Shown: one piece after another, positions 24,441 through 37,257 of the stretch | Position numbering within the stretch: position 1 is the first letter of the stretch | Layout of the letters: each line of letters opens with the position of its first letter | Notes under the pieces: model-generated | Told to the model about the DNA's origin: nothing | The model's database searches: none | The model's input: the letters and a program-made list of their open reading frames with translations, nothing else | Assembly: GCA_024760905.1 (NCBI GenBank) | Contig: CM045745.1 | Span: 464,501 to 528,500 of the forward strand | Length of the DNA: 64,000 nt | Direction of reading: 5' to 3' | Source of the DNA: Plotosus lineatus | Taxonomy: Eukaryota > Chordata > Actinopteri > Siluriformes > Plotosidae | Program-made: the position numbers and the translations under genes

Positions 24441-25595
24441 ATAGTCTGGCCCGAGTTCTGTAATTATTAAAAAGTTAATCGGATATGATGTACTTCAGTC
24501 TTGCATAACGCTACAAATACAGAACCGTGATTTAACCCCTGCATGGCCATATACTGCAGAGATCTGCATCTCTTCTGTCCACTCTGGACAAAATGTCTCA
24601 GTCAGGCAGCCTACTAAGCCATAATCTTAAGCCAGCAACCTTAGGGTGTAGACCTCAAAACCCACTACAGAAACACAACCAAATTCAAACAAGGGCAGTG
24701 ACAACCCTCATTGACTGAAGCTACAATGGCTGCAAATCACTCCAAAGTGCCTGCAGCATTTACAGGCCATGACCGAAGCCACCCTGGCTGGACGAGCCCT
24801 GGTACAGCAACCAAGACGCCCCACCAGGGTACCAAATCGTCAAGTGAGGATCATGTTGCTGTCTGATCTAACACAACCCTACTCATTAAACCAAAATGCT
24901 GACTCAAAATTCTGATCAAGAAGAAAAAATAAATAAAAACATAAAAATAAAAATAAAAATTTGCTCAGCGCAGTTACTTTATCAGGAAATTAGATCAGCG
25001 CTCTTTACGCCAACTTCAGCAAGTGGCACCAAACCAGCCTGACTGCTCACAGCATCAAAAACATTGAAAGCAGCACATCTTAACTTCAAATACCTTTCCT
25101 GCTGTACGTACCCATGCCGAATTTACTTCGGATCGAATCGACAAGGATGAATTCGCGAGTTAAATCAATAATGCCGACTACGCAGCTTCCCCTTGTGAGG
25201 AGATGAATACACATCATTTATCAGTTCACTGGGACACCTTTACTTCTGAAAGATCAACATGGGGACATCTGTGGCTTGGGAGTTTCTTTCCTTCACGATT
25301 CAGCCTGCAGTAGAATATCTCTCACTTTCTCACACTGTTTCTCTTCGTTATCGACTGAGCAACGTTTGTAAGCCAGTAGTTTACATAAACATATAGGTCT
25401 GTGCTCTGAGCCTGAGGTGTTGCGCTGCATCAGTGAAACGCTGTCACTGGCAGGATGATGTCGTGCCTTTTTCTGACACACGCGTATGAAACCTGCAACA
25501 GAAAATGTCCACACCCCCAGCACCCACTCCTGCAGACCTGAGACTAACAGTGATTTAAACACTACCTGTAAACTTTACTCGTCCTTTATTTACTA
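24441..25595. other. intronic sequence, no gene seen
   Basis: No recognisable exon or element; an A-rich AAATAAAAATA run near 24,925-24,960. Confidence 0.4.
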
Positions 25596-25599
25596 GTCA

Positions 25600-25865
25600 A
25601 CTCTCCTGTCCCCCCAGTGCACTAACTGGGTTATCAAAGGCCAGGCCATGTCTCTCACGGTCTATGGTGAGAGGTTCATGTAAAAAAAAAACCATTGCTG
25701 ACTTTCAACAACAGTAGCAGCATAGCCGTCAGCGTGTTTCCACCCTGTGACGGCCTGGCGAACCAGCCAGGGTGTACTCTGCCTTCGCCCGGAGTTGGCT
25801 GGGATGGGCGCCAGACTTCCTGCAACCCTAATTAGGATCGAATGGTGACAGAAAATTAATGAATG
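25600..25865 (+). mobile_element. tRNA-derived SINE, 5'-truncated, tail type B
   Basis: Plus-oriented body from AACTGGGTTATCAAAGGCC, then CCATTGCTGACTTTC and CCGTCAGCGTGTTTC. The tail has GGGTGTACTCTGCCTTCGCC and ends AACCCTAATTAGGATCG plus AATGAATGA. Confidence 0.7.
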
Positions 25866-26924
25866 AACTCTCCTACTCATCTCTCAATGTCAGAACACGC
25901 AGCTGCCAGAGCCCCGGGTAATGCTCCGGACGCCGTTACAGCCGACTTGCAACACAAATGCACTCTCCCACGCACTCCTACAAACAGAAGTGTGGATTAA
26001 CAAAAGGATCATCATAAAACACGTTGCACTGCTCTAAGCACGTTTCCGTAGCACACAAACCTGTGTCGTGTGATTAACAGCTTCTTACACACCTCCTGCT
26101 CTTCATCCTGTTGCATATATAATAAACAGATGGCTCCCAGGTACTGACCCACTGAGCCCATCTCCAAAGCAACAGACAAACAGAGACATCTTTTTGAGCT
26201 GATTGGGTTTCATGCAACACATCTACATTTATTTCTCCTTCCTCACGTCTATATACTGTACAAATCCCACGTTCTCCTCACATTTTCCTGATGGAAAGCA
26301 GCGAGAACGACACCTGATAGTTTGAGTGTGTGAGACTCGAACCTTGGTTCGATTACACAGATGTGAACACAGTCAGTCCTGCTCACCAACCTGAAAAAAA
26401 TAAGAGTCAAGCACCGCTGAGCGAGGAGGTTGCATTGCAGTCTCCTCCCTCGTGAACCCTTGCATGGTTTCAGAAAGAAAGCGCGTTAACCTTGAATTGA
26501 CCTCAATGAAGGAAGTGTTGCGTGTTTTGGTTGCAGACATGTTTTTCTTCTGCTGTCAACACGAGCTGCTAAACTGACCCATCAGACAAAAAAAAAATCG
26601 GACTCCAGGGACCGAGCTGCAGAGATGAGGACGAGCGAACTAAAAGAGACTGTAAGGAATTCCATACACAAAGCGGGTTATTTGTAAAGAGGTGGATCTG
26701 AAGCCATAACTCTGACCAAGGAATGGATGAATTTAAGGAAAGTGTTTTAAGACCTACAGCACACGCAATTATTTTTCGGTTAATTTTAAGCATGAAACTA
26801 AACCAATTCACCCGTCCAAACCAGTATCCCTGGTGCCTGCTTCCAAAGCCGCAAATTCAGCTTGACTGACGAATTTCAAAAGGACAGCAATGTTGTGTCT
26901 GGTAGGTATTCTGGTACCTTTGAC
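25866..26924. other. intronic sequence, no gene seen
   Basis: No recognisable exon or element. Confidence 0.4.
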
Positions 26925-27115
26925 TTCTTTCAGCTGAGCCTAGTGGCTCATCAGGCATCCTGGATGGGACGCCTGTTTATCGAAGGTTACCTTCCCAGTA
27001 TTTTTTACTGGTACCCATTTATACGGCTGGGTGAACAGAGGCACACTTGTGGTTGAAACCTTTCCCAGAAGTCTTAGCACAGTGGGGGGGGGGGGGGTCT
27101 AACTGGGATTCAAAA
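26925..27115. repeat. repeat related to 3,808-4,063
   Basis: Shares the TTTTTACTGGTACCCATTT, GGCTGGGTGAACAGAGGC and AGTCTTAGCACAGTGG blocks with the earlier copy. It ends in a 14-G run (27,084-27,097). Unidentified, probably SINE-like. Confidence 0.45.
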
Positions 27116-27367
27116 CATAAAAATAAGTAAATAAAAACAAAAACAAAAAACCCACTTTCTGGATGTCCCTCACCAAGATTGCACTCCTAGGACACCATCA
27201 TGATTGACAATTTTTTGGTCTTCTCAGGCCACCCAATGAAAATCATGCAAGGACATGATCAGGGTTTCCGATCAAGACCAGGTACAACTCTATGGCACCA
27301 CGATGGTGATGAAAATCTTCCACTGCCCATATCATGATGGTGATGAAAATGAAAAAGAAGAATATCA

Positions 27368-28720
<1,353 letters not shown>

Positions 28721-28792
28721 GTTCGGGTACGATGGGAATACTGCTGGCCAATCATAGCACGGGATACGGAACTCGCCATAATATGGGTGGGT

Positions 28793-28807
28793 GGGGGGGG
28801 GGGGGGG
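28793..28807. repeat. poly(G) tract, 15 bp
   Basis: Uninterrupted G run on the plus strand just outside the CpG-rich region. Confidence 0.9.
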
Positions 28808-28957
28808 AGAGTAACTCCTCTTCAACACATCCGCAAGGAAAGAAGATCTTTTTCTGGATGGCGATTCATATACTGACACCTAGCGGTAAGGATGACCGTG
28901 TCGTGTCAGAACAGCAGTTCAGGAATATTATGAAACAGTTGTATTCATGATACATGC

Positions 28958-29275
28958 AGTGGTGTCTGGTGGTAAAGCTGCTGGATCACTGATCCCGAGG
29001 TCTCTCAGCGGGTTGTCACTGTCCCCCAACCCACCCCACCCCACCCCAAGTGGAGCGAACCGCGTTATTCAAGCCAAGTCTCTCACTGTCGATGGTCGGC
29101 GGCATGAAAAAGAACCATTGCTGACTTTCATCAAAAGTAGCTGCATAGTTTGTTTCTGCCCTGAGGTGGAGTGGAGAGCTGTCCAGGGTGCACTTTGCCC
29201 TCGCCCAGAATTGATCAAGATGGGTGCCAGCCTCCCCGTGACCCTAATTAGTATTAAGCAGTTCTGTTAGTGATT
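28958..29275 (+). mobile_element. tRNA-derived SINE, tail type B
   Basis: Decayed head (CAGTGGTGTCTGGTGG, CTGGATCACTGATCCCGAGG), shared body (AAAGAACCATTGCTGACTTTC) and type B tail (GTCCAGGGTGCACTTTGCCC, CCGTGACCCTAATTAGTATT). A (CCCCA)n stretch sits in the variable C-rich part after the head. Confidence 0.7.
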
Positions 29276-29311
29276 GAAAGGAGACCATGATGCACCTCAG
29301 AAGGCAATAAT

Positions 29312-29546
29312 CCATTCATTCATTTTCTGAACTGCTTATCCAATTTGGGTTCCATCTGCCCTTGATGAAAGTCAGCAATGATTCTTTTACAGCTTCCCAC
29401 CACAAACAGTGAGAGACATGGCTGGCCTTTGATAACCCAGTTAGCTGTACATGGGGGTGGGGTGACAACCGTTGACAGTGGGGCTTGAACCCCCAACCTC
29501 GGGATCAGTAATCTGGCATGTTATCACTGGGCCACTACTGCCCAGA
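29312..29546 (-). mobile_element. tRNA-derived SINE, internally deleted, tail type B
   Basis: Minus-oriented. The tail start is CATTCATTCATTTTCTGAAC, then there is a deletion, then the body (GTCAGCAATGATTCTTTTAC) and the head with GGCTTGAACCCCCAACC and GCCACTACTGCCC. It faces the preceding SINE, which is in the opposite orientation, only about 40 bp away. Confidence 0.7.
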
Positions 29547-29769
29547 CTGCAATAAACCAAAGGCTATGAAATACTATAAAGTGTTATTCTATTATTTTAA
29601 TGCTGTAATATGTAATGGCGTATCGAATAACAGTATAATAAAATTCCCTGTACAATGAGAATTCATCTGAACCACTCAAATTAAAATTGAATATGCATCA
29701 GTTTGGAAATCTCACCTCCTCACTCATTTGCTGTACTGCCATATCCTATTAGGATTACAGAAGCCCTGC

Positions 29770-30550
29770 GATTATCTCAGCTGACACTGCATGAAGGCAG
29801 GATACACCCTGAACAATTTGCTGGCCCATTGCAGGACCAACACGTACACAAATAGTTAACCCTTCACACTCGCATCTAATTTGGATCAGCCATTTAGCCA
29901 AATATAAATATGTATGAGACGGTGTTGAGGCCAGCGATGTTGTATGGGTTAGAAACAGTGGCCCTGGGGAAAAGGCAGGAGGCAGAGCTGGAGGTGGAGC
30001 ACAGATGAAAATGTTGAGGTTCTCTTTGGGAGTAACGAGGATGGATAGGATCAGGAATGAGCACATCAGAGGGACAGCACATGTAAGAGGTTGTTTTGGA
30101 GACAAAGTCAGAGAGGCGCGATTGAGATGGTTTGGACATGTACAGAGGAGGGATAGTGAGTATATTGGTAGTAGGATGCTGAGGTTAGAACTACCAGGCA
30201 GAAGGCCCAGAGGAAGACCAAAGAGACGATTTATGGATGTGGTGAAGGAGGACATGTAAGCAGTTGGTGTAAGAGAAGAAGATGCAGAGGACAGGGTGAG
30301 ATGGAGGCAGACAATTCACTGTGGTGATCCCTGAAGGGAAGAGCCGAAAGGAAAAGAAGAAGAAGATTTAAGCATATATTCATGTCTTGAAACTGAAGGA
30401 CGAAAATAAAGTACCTGGAGGAAACCCACCCAAAGCCAGATGGAGAATATGCAAAGTGTACACACAAGTGCCCTGACCGAGCCAGGACTGAAATCCCAGA
30501 GCACACAGCTCTCAGGAAGATGTGCCAACCAATATGCCACCGAGCCACCT
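29770..30550. repeat. fish interspersed repeat split by a LINE
   Basis: The left half (GGATACACCCTGAACAATTT, CATTGCAGGACCAACACG) and right half (GTACCTGGAGGAAACCCACC to GCCACCGAGCCACC) fit the same common fish repeat as 31,755-32,096. A LINE fragment lies between them at the expected junction. Confidence 0.55.
29905..30367 (+). mobile_element. RTE-type LINE, 5'-truncated 3' fragment
   Basis: The plus strand encodes the end of the LINE polyprotein: MLRFSLGVTRMDRIRNEHIR, then LRWFGHVQRRDSEYIGSRM and LPGRRPRGRPKRRFMDVVKED (frame 30,005-30,259). The 3' end reads GGGAAGAGCCGAAAGGAAAA followed by (GAA)n. This is the best view of the 3' end that the type A SINE tail resembles. Severe 5' truncation is usual for LINEs. 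Confidence 0.8.
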
Positions 30551-30678
30551 TTAGTTTGGAAATCTAATAAGGTCAAAAGAACAGATTTTTGAATAACTTG
30601 AATGATTTGTCTGTATATATTCACATGCACACACCGTCTGGTTTCCAGAACTTCAGGGGACACAACACATCATGAGTA

Positions 30679-30969
30679 CCTAATCCTGTTCCTGGAGATC
30701 TACCTTCTGAATGATTTTGACTCTACCCCTCATGGGGCACATCTGAAAAATCCAACCATCGCTTTAGGTCTTTATTTTTAAGTCTTCGGTCTTGATTTGA
30801 TGATTGATGATCAGGTGAGCATAACTGTGTGTGCAGGGCGTGCTCACTTTGGATGGATTAAATGCAGAAGCAATCATTTCCTTTGCGAGATTAAAAGAGT
30901 TTATCATAATTAGGGTCAGGAAAACATCTTTTGGAAGGTAGATCACCAGGAACAGGATTGAGGACCCCT
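30679..30969. mobile_element. foldback TIR element with SINE tail inside
   Basis: The left arm AATCCTGTTCCTGGAGATCT is the inverted match of the right arm AGATCACCAGGAACAGGATT. The interior contains a fragment of the second SINE family (TTTGGATGGATTAAATGCAG, about 30,848-30,870). Non-coding; superfamily uncertain, hAT-like ends suspected. Confidence 0.65.
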
Positions 30970-31146
30970 GCTATACACAGGCTCACAATTTTTTACTGAA
31001 GATTTAGCCTCGTCTTAACCACAACCACTGCTTGCCCTCAACCCAATCTTGAACCACCTTAAAATGTCATGATCTTTGTTGTGGACTTTTGTTCCAAAAG
31101 GAAACCATATTCAGTTTAGGTCTTCACAACATGATCATTACCTGGA

Positions 31147-31150
<4 letters not shown>

Positions 31151-31204
<54 letters not shown>
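31151..31204. repeat. (CA)n microsatellite
   Basis: About 27 CA units after a short TC run, in the PUF60-SCRIB intergenic region. No known element recognised from 30,970 to 31,754 apart from this. Confidence 0.95.
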
Positions 31205-31206
<2 letters not shown>

Positions 31207-31754
31207 GTGTATGCTGGTCTGAAACATAACCATGAAAACCATTTCATTTCAGTATCTGTGTTGGAATTTGAACACCAGCACATTTTACTGAATGAGGTGT
31301 TGGTTGGGAGATTATTCAAACCAAATTTTATGTCATTTGAAAAAGTTCAAAACTTACCAATGTGATGATCACTATTTCCAGTCACACCAGTTTGAAAGGC
31401 CACAATAGTGCTAACAATCCCACAAAGTTAATTAGCATGCAAAAAGATCTATTTATCATGCCAGCGAGTTAAACCAAATTGTTTTGTCGTGATCAAATGT
31501 AGGGTTCAGTTCTGGTTTTACTGGCGGTGGGATACGCTGAATATCAGGTTGTGTACAGCCAGAAAAAGGACAAGTAACGTACATCGGGGACAACAAAGTG
31601 ACAGACAGGAAGGAGGCAACAATGACCTTCGGCCAACCGGGATGATCGCCTCCTTTCAATGTCACTAAATAACTACAGGATGGCAAATGAGGAAAATGTT
31701 GCCAGTGGTTCATGGAACTAAACAGAAGTGATGATGGTTCTTGAACACACATCT

Positions 31755-32096
31755 ATCCATCCATTTGCAAAACAGATTATTATTATTAGGATCACTGTGA
31801 TGCTGAAGATTGTCAGCTCACCCTGGGCAAAGGGGTGTGTGTGTTGGTGGTGGTGGTGGGGGTACAGCCTGAATAGCTAGCCTGTCCATCATAGGACCAA
31901 TACACACACACACACACACACACACAACTATTCGCACTAACACCTAGAGTTCGGAAACCAGAGTATTGGAGGAAACCCCACACAAGCACATGGTAAGCAT
32001 ACAAAACTCCACACAAGAAACGCAGTTGCCACACCTGGGACTCAAACCCGAGACTTGCTGCGAGATGGCCATGTTGACCACTACACCACACTTTTG
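31755..32096. repeat. fish interspersed repeat with tRNA-like end
   Basis: Starts CATCCATTTGCAAAACAG, then TACAGCCTGAATAGCTAGCC, a (CA)n run, GTATTGGAGGAAACCCCAC and CCTGGGACTCAAACCCGAGAC (B-box-like complement). It ends in ACCACTACACCAC. It matches the pattern of a repeat abundant in fish. A (GGT)n stretch interrupts it. Confidence 0.6.
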
Positions 32097-32694
32097 CAAG
32101 AAATTCCAATAAATAGTAAAAAAAAATCTGACGTTTTTTCTGTGATCTCTAAATTTAACGCAGTTGCATAGAGTATATCTCCATCCATCATCTATACAGC
32201 AATCTCACCTGACCATGCACGAGAAGCACACTTGGAAAGGTGTACCCTTACCGTTTATTGTAGGGCCAACACCAACACAACTCTCACATCCTCAGGGAGA
32301 AAAATCATCTTCTGGTGTTCAAGGGTTCCCGACTTCACTGCCTGAAAAGAATTTGTATCCGAGTATTAAAACTAATTATATAGAATAATAATTGCTTGTT
32401 TTTCTGATTACATTCGAATACAACACTTGATTGAACCGAAACCTCCAGTCGCATCATTCCTGCTCGACTGTGATGGTGTGCAGAGAAACAATAATGCAAA
32501 CCAGCACAGCCCAAATACGTCTGGACCTACCTCACAGGAGGATTTGAAGGCATCTCTGTCGAAATTTGTACTCCTTCAGGAATGAAGGCAGTAGTAGAGA
32601 GGTCAGGCATCTTCGATACATGTGTGAAAAGTGGAATCATTTTAAGTTTTCACCTTATTAATAAGAGCAAGTCACTGCATTTGACCTTTGACAT

Positions 32695-33327
32695 CAGGGA
32701 TGTCCAATCATAGCTGCAAACGGTGTAGGTTTTCATCTTAACCTCGAAGTAGGCACACCTTCCACCTGTTTAAATCACTGATTCAGAGAGAGAGAGAGAC
32801 ACGGAGAGAGAGAAAACCTAGTACGCACATTAAGAGTTTCAATTATGAAGCCAGGTGGCGACCATCTTGGTGAGACCACCTCGCTTTAAGATCTTTAACT
32901 GGAGCTGCTGAAAGCCAACCCACCCCAGAAACCATGTAAATTGTACTGCTGATGGTCAAAATACATAAATTAATATACCTTTACCAATATTTTCACCGAT
33001 ATATGCAATTAAATGAATTAAAAAGATCTGTATAGATGAAATTTGGAGAAAACAAACACTTAAAATGAAACATACACCTTTGATGGTAAGTATTTCCATT
33101 TTTTCCTCTTTGTGAATATTGAGTGTAACTTTCAACATTAAACTGGTCTCACTAAAGTATCACCAGATTGGCTTCATGTTTTCCCCACATCCAAACAATA
33201 GAACACAATATCGAATCATATTCTGAGATCAGTGGCTCACACAGGTGGAAGGTGTGGCTCCTGCTTGGTTGAAGTGAAAACTCGCAACCACAATGGCCCT
33301 TTATGTACAAGTTGGGACACCCCTGGT
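32695..33327. mobile_element. hAT-like non-autonomous element
   Basis: The left end CAGGGATGTCCAATC and right end GTTGGGACACCCCTG are imperfect inverted repeats. Sub-terminal blocks (AACGGTGTAGGTTTTCAT; GTGAAAACTCGCAACCACA) are also roughly complementary. No coding sequence and no clear 8-bp duplication. Confidence 0.45.
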
Positions 33328-33904
33328 TTACTGCTTGGATACCAATTAAAGGAAGTTAGAACACTCATCAGTTTGCTGTGGAAGGGCGCCTCCCACCGTT
33401 TAGTCACAGTTCCCCGCCCCACACTTGAGGTGTTATTCTTCCTACACTAACATTTCATCTTATCTGCTGTTTAGAGCATCTATATATCCAAAACTCTATA
33501 CTCTGAAAACAAACAAGGAATTCATCTACATGTCAGACCTGAAGGTGTTTGCTTTCTACACCACACTGGCTGTCTGATCCAGAAAATTGAATGCGAAGAA
33601 AGTTCTATTGGCACCAACATATAAATAGCTGGTCAGAAATAAGTAGGAATGAAAATGATCACTTATGAGGCCTGTACTATCAGATGCCTTCTCGGAGATC
33701 GCTGCTGAAGAACTGCTGGAGGGAGAGACTCGAAACTGGAAAAATTAATTGCATATTATATTTGAGGATGTACAGATAGTCAGGAAGTTTAAAGTCATGG
33801 TTTGGTGCGCAACATTTTTCAAAATATCTTCTGGCTCATACCACCTTCCCCCAGAAGATCCTAAATTGAACCGGATGTGACATCTACAGGTACAACACAG
33901 TATC

Positions 33905-34175
33905 CAGGGGTGTCAAACTCGTGCCACAGAGGGATATGTGGCTGCAGGTTTTTGTTTCAACCAAGCCGCAGCACACCTGACTCGCTCATTTAAACAACTG
34001 AGATGAGTCTTCAGGCAGTTGATTGGTCAGTCTGTGTGCTCTGACAGACACTGACCAATCAACTGCCTTAACACTCAGATCAGATCTTTAAATGAGCAAA
34101 GTCAGGTGTGCTGCTGCTTGGTTGAAACAAAAACCTGCAGCCACATGACTCTTTGTGGCACGAGTTTGACACCTG
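33905..34175. mobile_element. foldback hAT-type MITE, about 270 bp
   Basis: The ends CAGGGGTGTCAAACTCGTGC and GCACGAGTTTGACACCTG are inverted repeats. The complementarity continues through TTGTTTCAACCAAG / CTTGGTTGAAACAA, and CTGACCAATCAACTGCC pairs with its inverted partner GGCAGTTGATTGGTCAG. The whole element could fold into one long hairpin. Ends of this type are common on fish hAT MITEs. Confidence 0.75.
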
Positions 34176-34533
34176 TGCAGTCTTGCAAATCCATTAAAAA
34201 AATGCACGAGTTGCAATTTAGGGCTTGATATTTTTGCCCAGGAGTATAAATGGAGCGAGCCCAAGTTGATCCGATAATGATGGCAATGTGTCATGACATC
34301 TTCACAATGAGTCAGTGTCCTGAGGTTCATGAAGTGACCTGCATAAGTTCTGAATTAAGGTCAAGCATCAGGAATGATTTTCACTTGGGATCGCTGACCC
34401 ATCTTATCTCCTTTCAAGTTATAAAAACCTGACCCAAGATATTCAGCTGGCAATTTAAACTTTGATGAGAAAAATAATCTAGTTGAACTCAAACATGCGA
34501 TTCACAAACAGTATGGATGACATATTTGAAGAA

Positions 34534-34539
34534 TTTATT
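34534..34539 (-). terminator. candidate PUF60 polyadenylation signal
   Basis: AATAAA on the minus strand about 435 bp downstream of the PUF60 stop codon. Other positions are possible; not supported by transcript evidence. Confidence 0.35.
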
Positions 34540-34678
34540 GTTTGGTAAATTCAGAACCAATGGAGTCAATACAATGTTTAGAATCTTAACAAAACATTAG
34601 TGATGAAAAAATAATTGTGTTTAAAAGAAAACCATGAGAGTGGTGGTGTCGGGTCTGGGACAATGGAACCAAAGTGAC

Positions 34679-34715
34679 AAAAAAAAAAAATTTTTTTTTT
34701 TTTTTTTTTTTTTTT
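34679..34715. repeat. A(12)T(25) homopolymer junction
   Basis: A run of A directly followed by a run of T, with a second A run at about 34,770-34,787. It lies within the presumed PUF60 3' UTR. Confidence 0.9.
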
Positions 34716-34972
34716 ACAAAATTTGCAAATCAACAAACAAAAGAAAATTAGTTCACAGTAGGTGATGACAAAAAAAAAAAAAAAAAAACAAACAAACAAA
34801 AAAAACATTAAGCACGAATATATTCTAAGTCAAATCCCACCAAAGGGGTTGTCCAAATATTATCGACCACAATAAAAAAAAAAAATAATTACAAGTTTAA
34901 AAGAATCCCAAAACTCAAGCAGCAGACTGTGAGGCTGAATGAGTTTGAGCAGGTGGACAGAGTTGGTCAGTC

Positions 34973-35272
34973 TTATGCCGAAAGGTCGCTTTTATTGAAA
35001 CGCTCCTGATCATAGACTTCAGCCACGACTTTGCGACCTGCAAACCACCGGTTGTTCAGCGCCTGGATGGCCTTATTCATTTCACCGCTGTCAGAAAACT
35101 CCACAAAGATCTTTACGATGATCTCGGCGTCGTCTTCCTCACCCTGACGCTCCTGGTAGATGATGACCCGATTCACGGCGCCAAACTTGCCGCATTCCTC
35201 AGTCACCTCACCCTCCAGGTCGTCATCTATGTCATCAGGGCCCACCATGTTGCGCAACACCATTACTGTGGA
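34973..35272 (-). CDS. puf60: PUF60, last coding exon (UHM domain)
   Basis: The exon encodes 99 residues, [20 protein letters not shown] to the C-terminus [13 protein letters not shown], ending at TAA (34,973-34,975). It is the U2AF-homology-motif (UHM, a variant RRM) of PUF60. In the family this binds tryptophan-containing ligand motifs of SF3B1, U2AF2 and SF1 during 3' splice-site recognition in the nucleus. Hallmarks seen are the acidic helix [12 protein letters not shown], the IIVKIFVEF strand and the RWF loop (NNRWFAGRK). The acceptor (TGATTAG before TCC ACA) gives phase 0. The paralogue (a or b) is not decided. Confidence 0.97.
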   Translation of the reverse strand, partial: STVMVLRNMVGPDDIDDDLEGEVTEECGKFGAVNRVIIYQERQGEEDDAEIIVKIFVEFSDSGEMNKAIQALNNRWFAGRKVVAEVYDQERFNKSDLSA

Positions 35273-35456
35273 CTAATCATCACAAAAATAAGAATTAAGC
35301 AGAGATTTAATTTAAAGACCACGCTTGTCACACAAGTAATGCAGCATTTTATCAAAAATGTTTGATGTCTGCTGCAAGTTAAAAAAAAAGTTGATGTCCA
35401 CCTAGTGATATCACGTACAACTACATTGCATCACGTCAAGCTAAAACAAAGACATA

Positions 35457-37255
35457 CAGTAGGCCCTTGACTATTCGCGGTTTTACACTCGCGGTTTGAG
35501 TGCACGCGGTCTGCTCAGCGACCGGCACGTGATTCAAATTCAGCCAATGGCGGTCTTCCTTTCTGCTGATTGGTTGAGCTGATGCCCCGCCCCCTTTTAC
35601 TCATTTGCGCACAAGTTGTCAATGAGCCTCTTTTTTCTGTGTTTTAATTACCAGTTAAGCTCTATGATACCACTCAAACACAGTCTTCTCTGGCTAAGCG
35701 ATAGAAAACGCTGGATGTCTCTTCTGAAGAAATAAGACTTTCTCCTTTCTCTGAACTGTTGGATTGAAATCTTTTTCCAAGTTCATATTTATGCGTGAGA
35801 TTTTATGTTCTGTAGTATGTTTAACAGTACTCTTCATGTCCTTTTACATTGAAGTTGGAATAACGTGTCCAAGATGGCGCTGCTCAGAGGGCGACGTCGC
35901 GTAGTTCTCAGTCAAATTGTTTCTTTGTTCGTTTGTTCATGTTTTGCACTATGCTTGTCTATGAGCAGCTTCGGGCAACTAAGCATGCAATAATCTTCTA
36001 TCTATTCTCTGCTACGGAGCTCCATGTGAGCGGTTAACTAGCAGTTGGCTAGAGGTTACCGGCTGAGCCTGGAGCTCTGAGAGGCTTGGTTAGCACTTCC
36101 GGCCAGACTGGGATAGCTGGGATGCAGCTCGCTGCCTACCATAGCATGTCAGCTCTGCTTAGTTATACACTGCTAAGTTATAACTAAGCACGCTCAACTT
36201 GGCTTGTTCGCCGGGATGCAGCTCCATAGCATACTAGCTCTGCTAGCCGCATCCCAGCTAAAAATGAAGCCGAGGCGGGAAGGGGCCGAACGACAACTCC
36301 AGCGCTTGGAATAGCAGGGGATGAAGGCCGTGTCGCCAGCTGGTATAATCGCCTTATCGGATCGCTGCAATCTGAGTGTGAAGCTCATCCATCTTTTTTC
36401 CAAGGGAATGAACATTTTCAAGTACGTAGTATGGCCGGAAGTGCTAACCAAACCTCTCAGAGCTCCGTCTGGGACTAGCCGCTAACCGCTAGCATTGAGC
36501 TCCTAACCAAGCATGCTAACCAAGCGCCAGAAAATCTCAAAACTCCGCCTGGGCGTAGCATAGCTGCTCAAGGTATAAGTTATTGCCCGAAGCTGAAGCT
36601 GTTCATGCTGTAGTAGGGTCGACCGATCATAGACGAGCATAGTGCAAACCATAAACAAACAAATAAAACAAATTAAAACGAACAAAGAAACAATTTGACT
36701 CTGAAAACTCCACGAGGTTGCCCTCTAGGCAGCGCCATCTTGGACACGTCACTCCAAAATGTCACTCCAAGACGTCACTCCAAGTTCAATGTAAAAGGAC
36801 ATGAAGCATAATAAAGTTTATCCATTTGTTATCATTTGTTAAACATGCTACAGAACATAAAATCTCACGCACAAACATTCTAAGAATTAACTGAGGTACT
36901 GTACTGGAATAATAATCGAAAAAGACTTTAAAATGAGTGCTTTACAACAGTATACGCTGTATAATGTTTATATATTTTATTACTAAATATCACAGTACAA
37001 AATTAAAAAGTTTTTCTTAATCATGACTACACTTTACTACATTAATACTGTATTAATGAGTAAGACTGTCTATAGAATGTGTTTAAGAAGCATATTTTAG
37101 CGCATGTAATAGACACATAGTATTTTACTGCCGGCTGCTCATTCGCGCATGTGACGTCATACATGGGGTTTTACTTCCGTGTACAGAACTTGCGGATTAT
37201 CTCGATTTGTGGGAGGGCTCAGAACCATACCCCCGCGAATGTCAAGGGCCTACTG
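35457..37255. mobile_element. TIR element containing inverted LINE 5' fragments
   Basis: The left end after TA (35,455-35,456) reads CAGTAGGCCCTTGACTATTC. The right end reads GCGAATGTCAAGGGCCTACTG, a near-perfect inverted repeat. Inside, two arms (about 35,790-36,110 and 36,430-36,860) are inverted copies of each other. Each has CGTGTCCAAGATGGCGCTG or its complement and GTTAGCACTTCCGGCC or its complement. A short LINE endonuclease start is read on the minus strand (36,354-36,425). Relatives are at 48,931-49,629 and from 50,653. It occupies most of the intron before the last PUF60 exon. Confidence 0.65.
36354..36425 (-). pseudogene. LINE (L2/Rex1-like) endonuclease N-terminal fragment
   Basis: Reads VLENVHSLGKKMDELHTQIA and then a stop. 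It matches the N(V)RSLRNKMDEL start of the endonuclease in L2/CR1/Rex1-type LINEs. The same segment is present on the plus strand at 51,478-51,612. Only about 24 residues. Confidence 0.5.
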
Positions 37256-37257
37256 GA

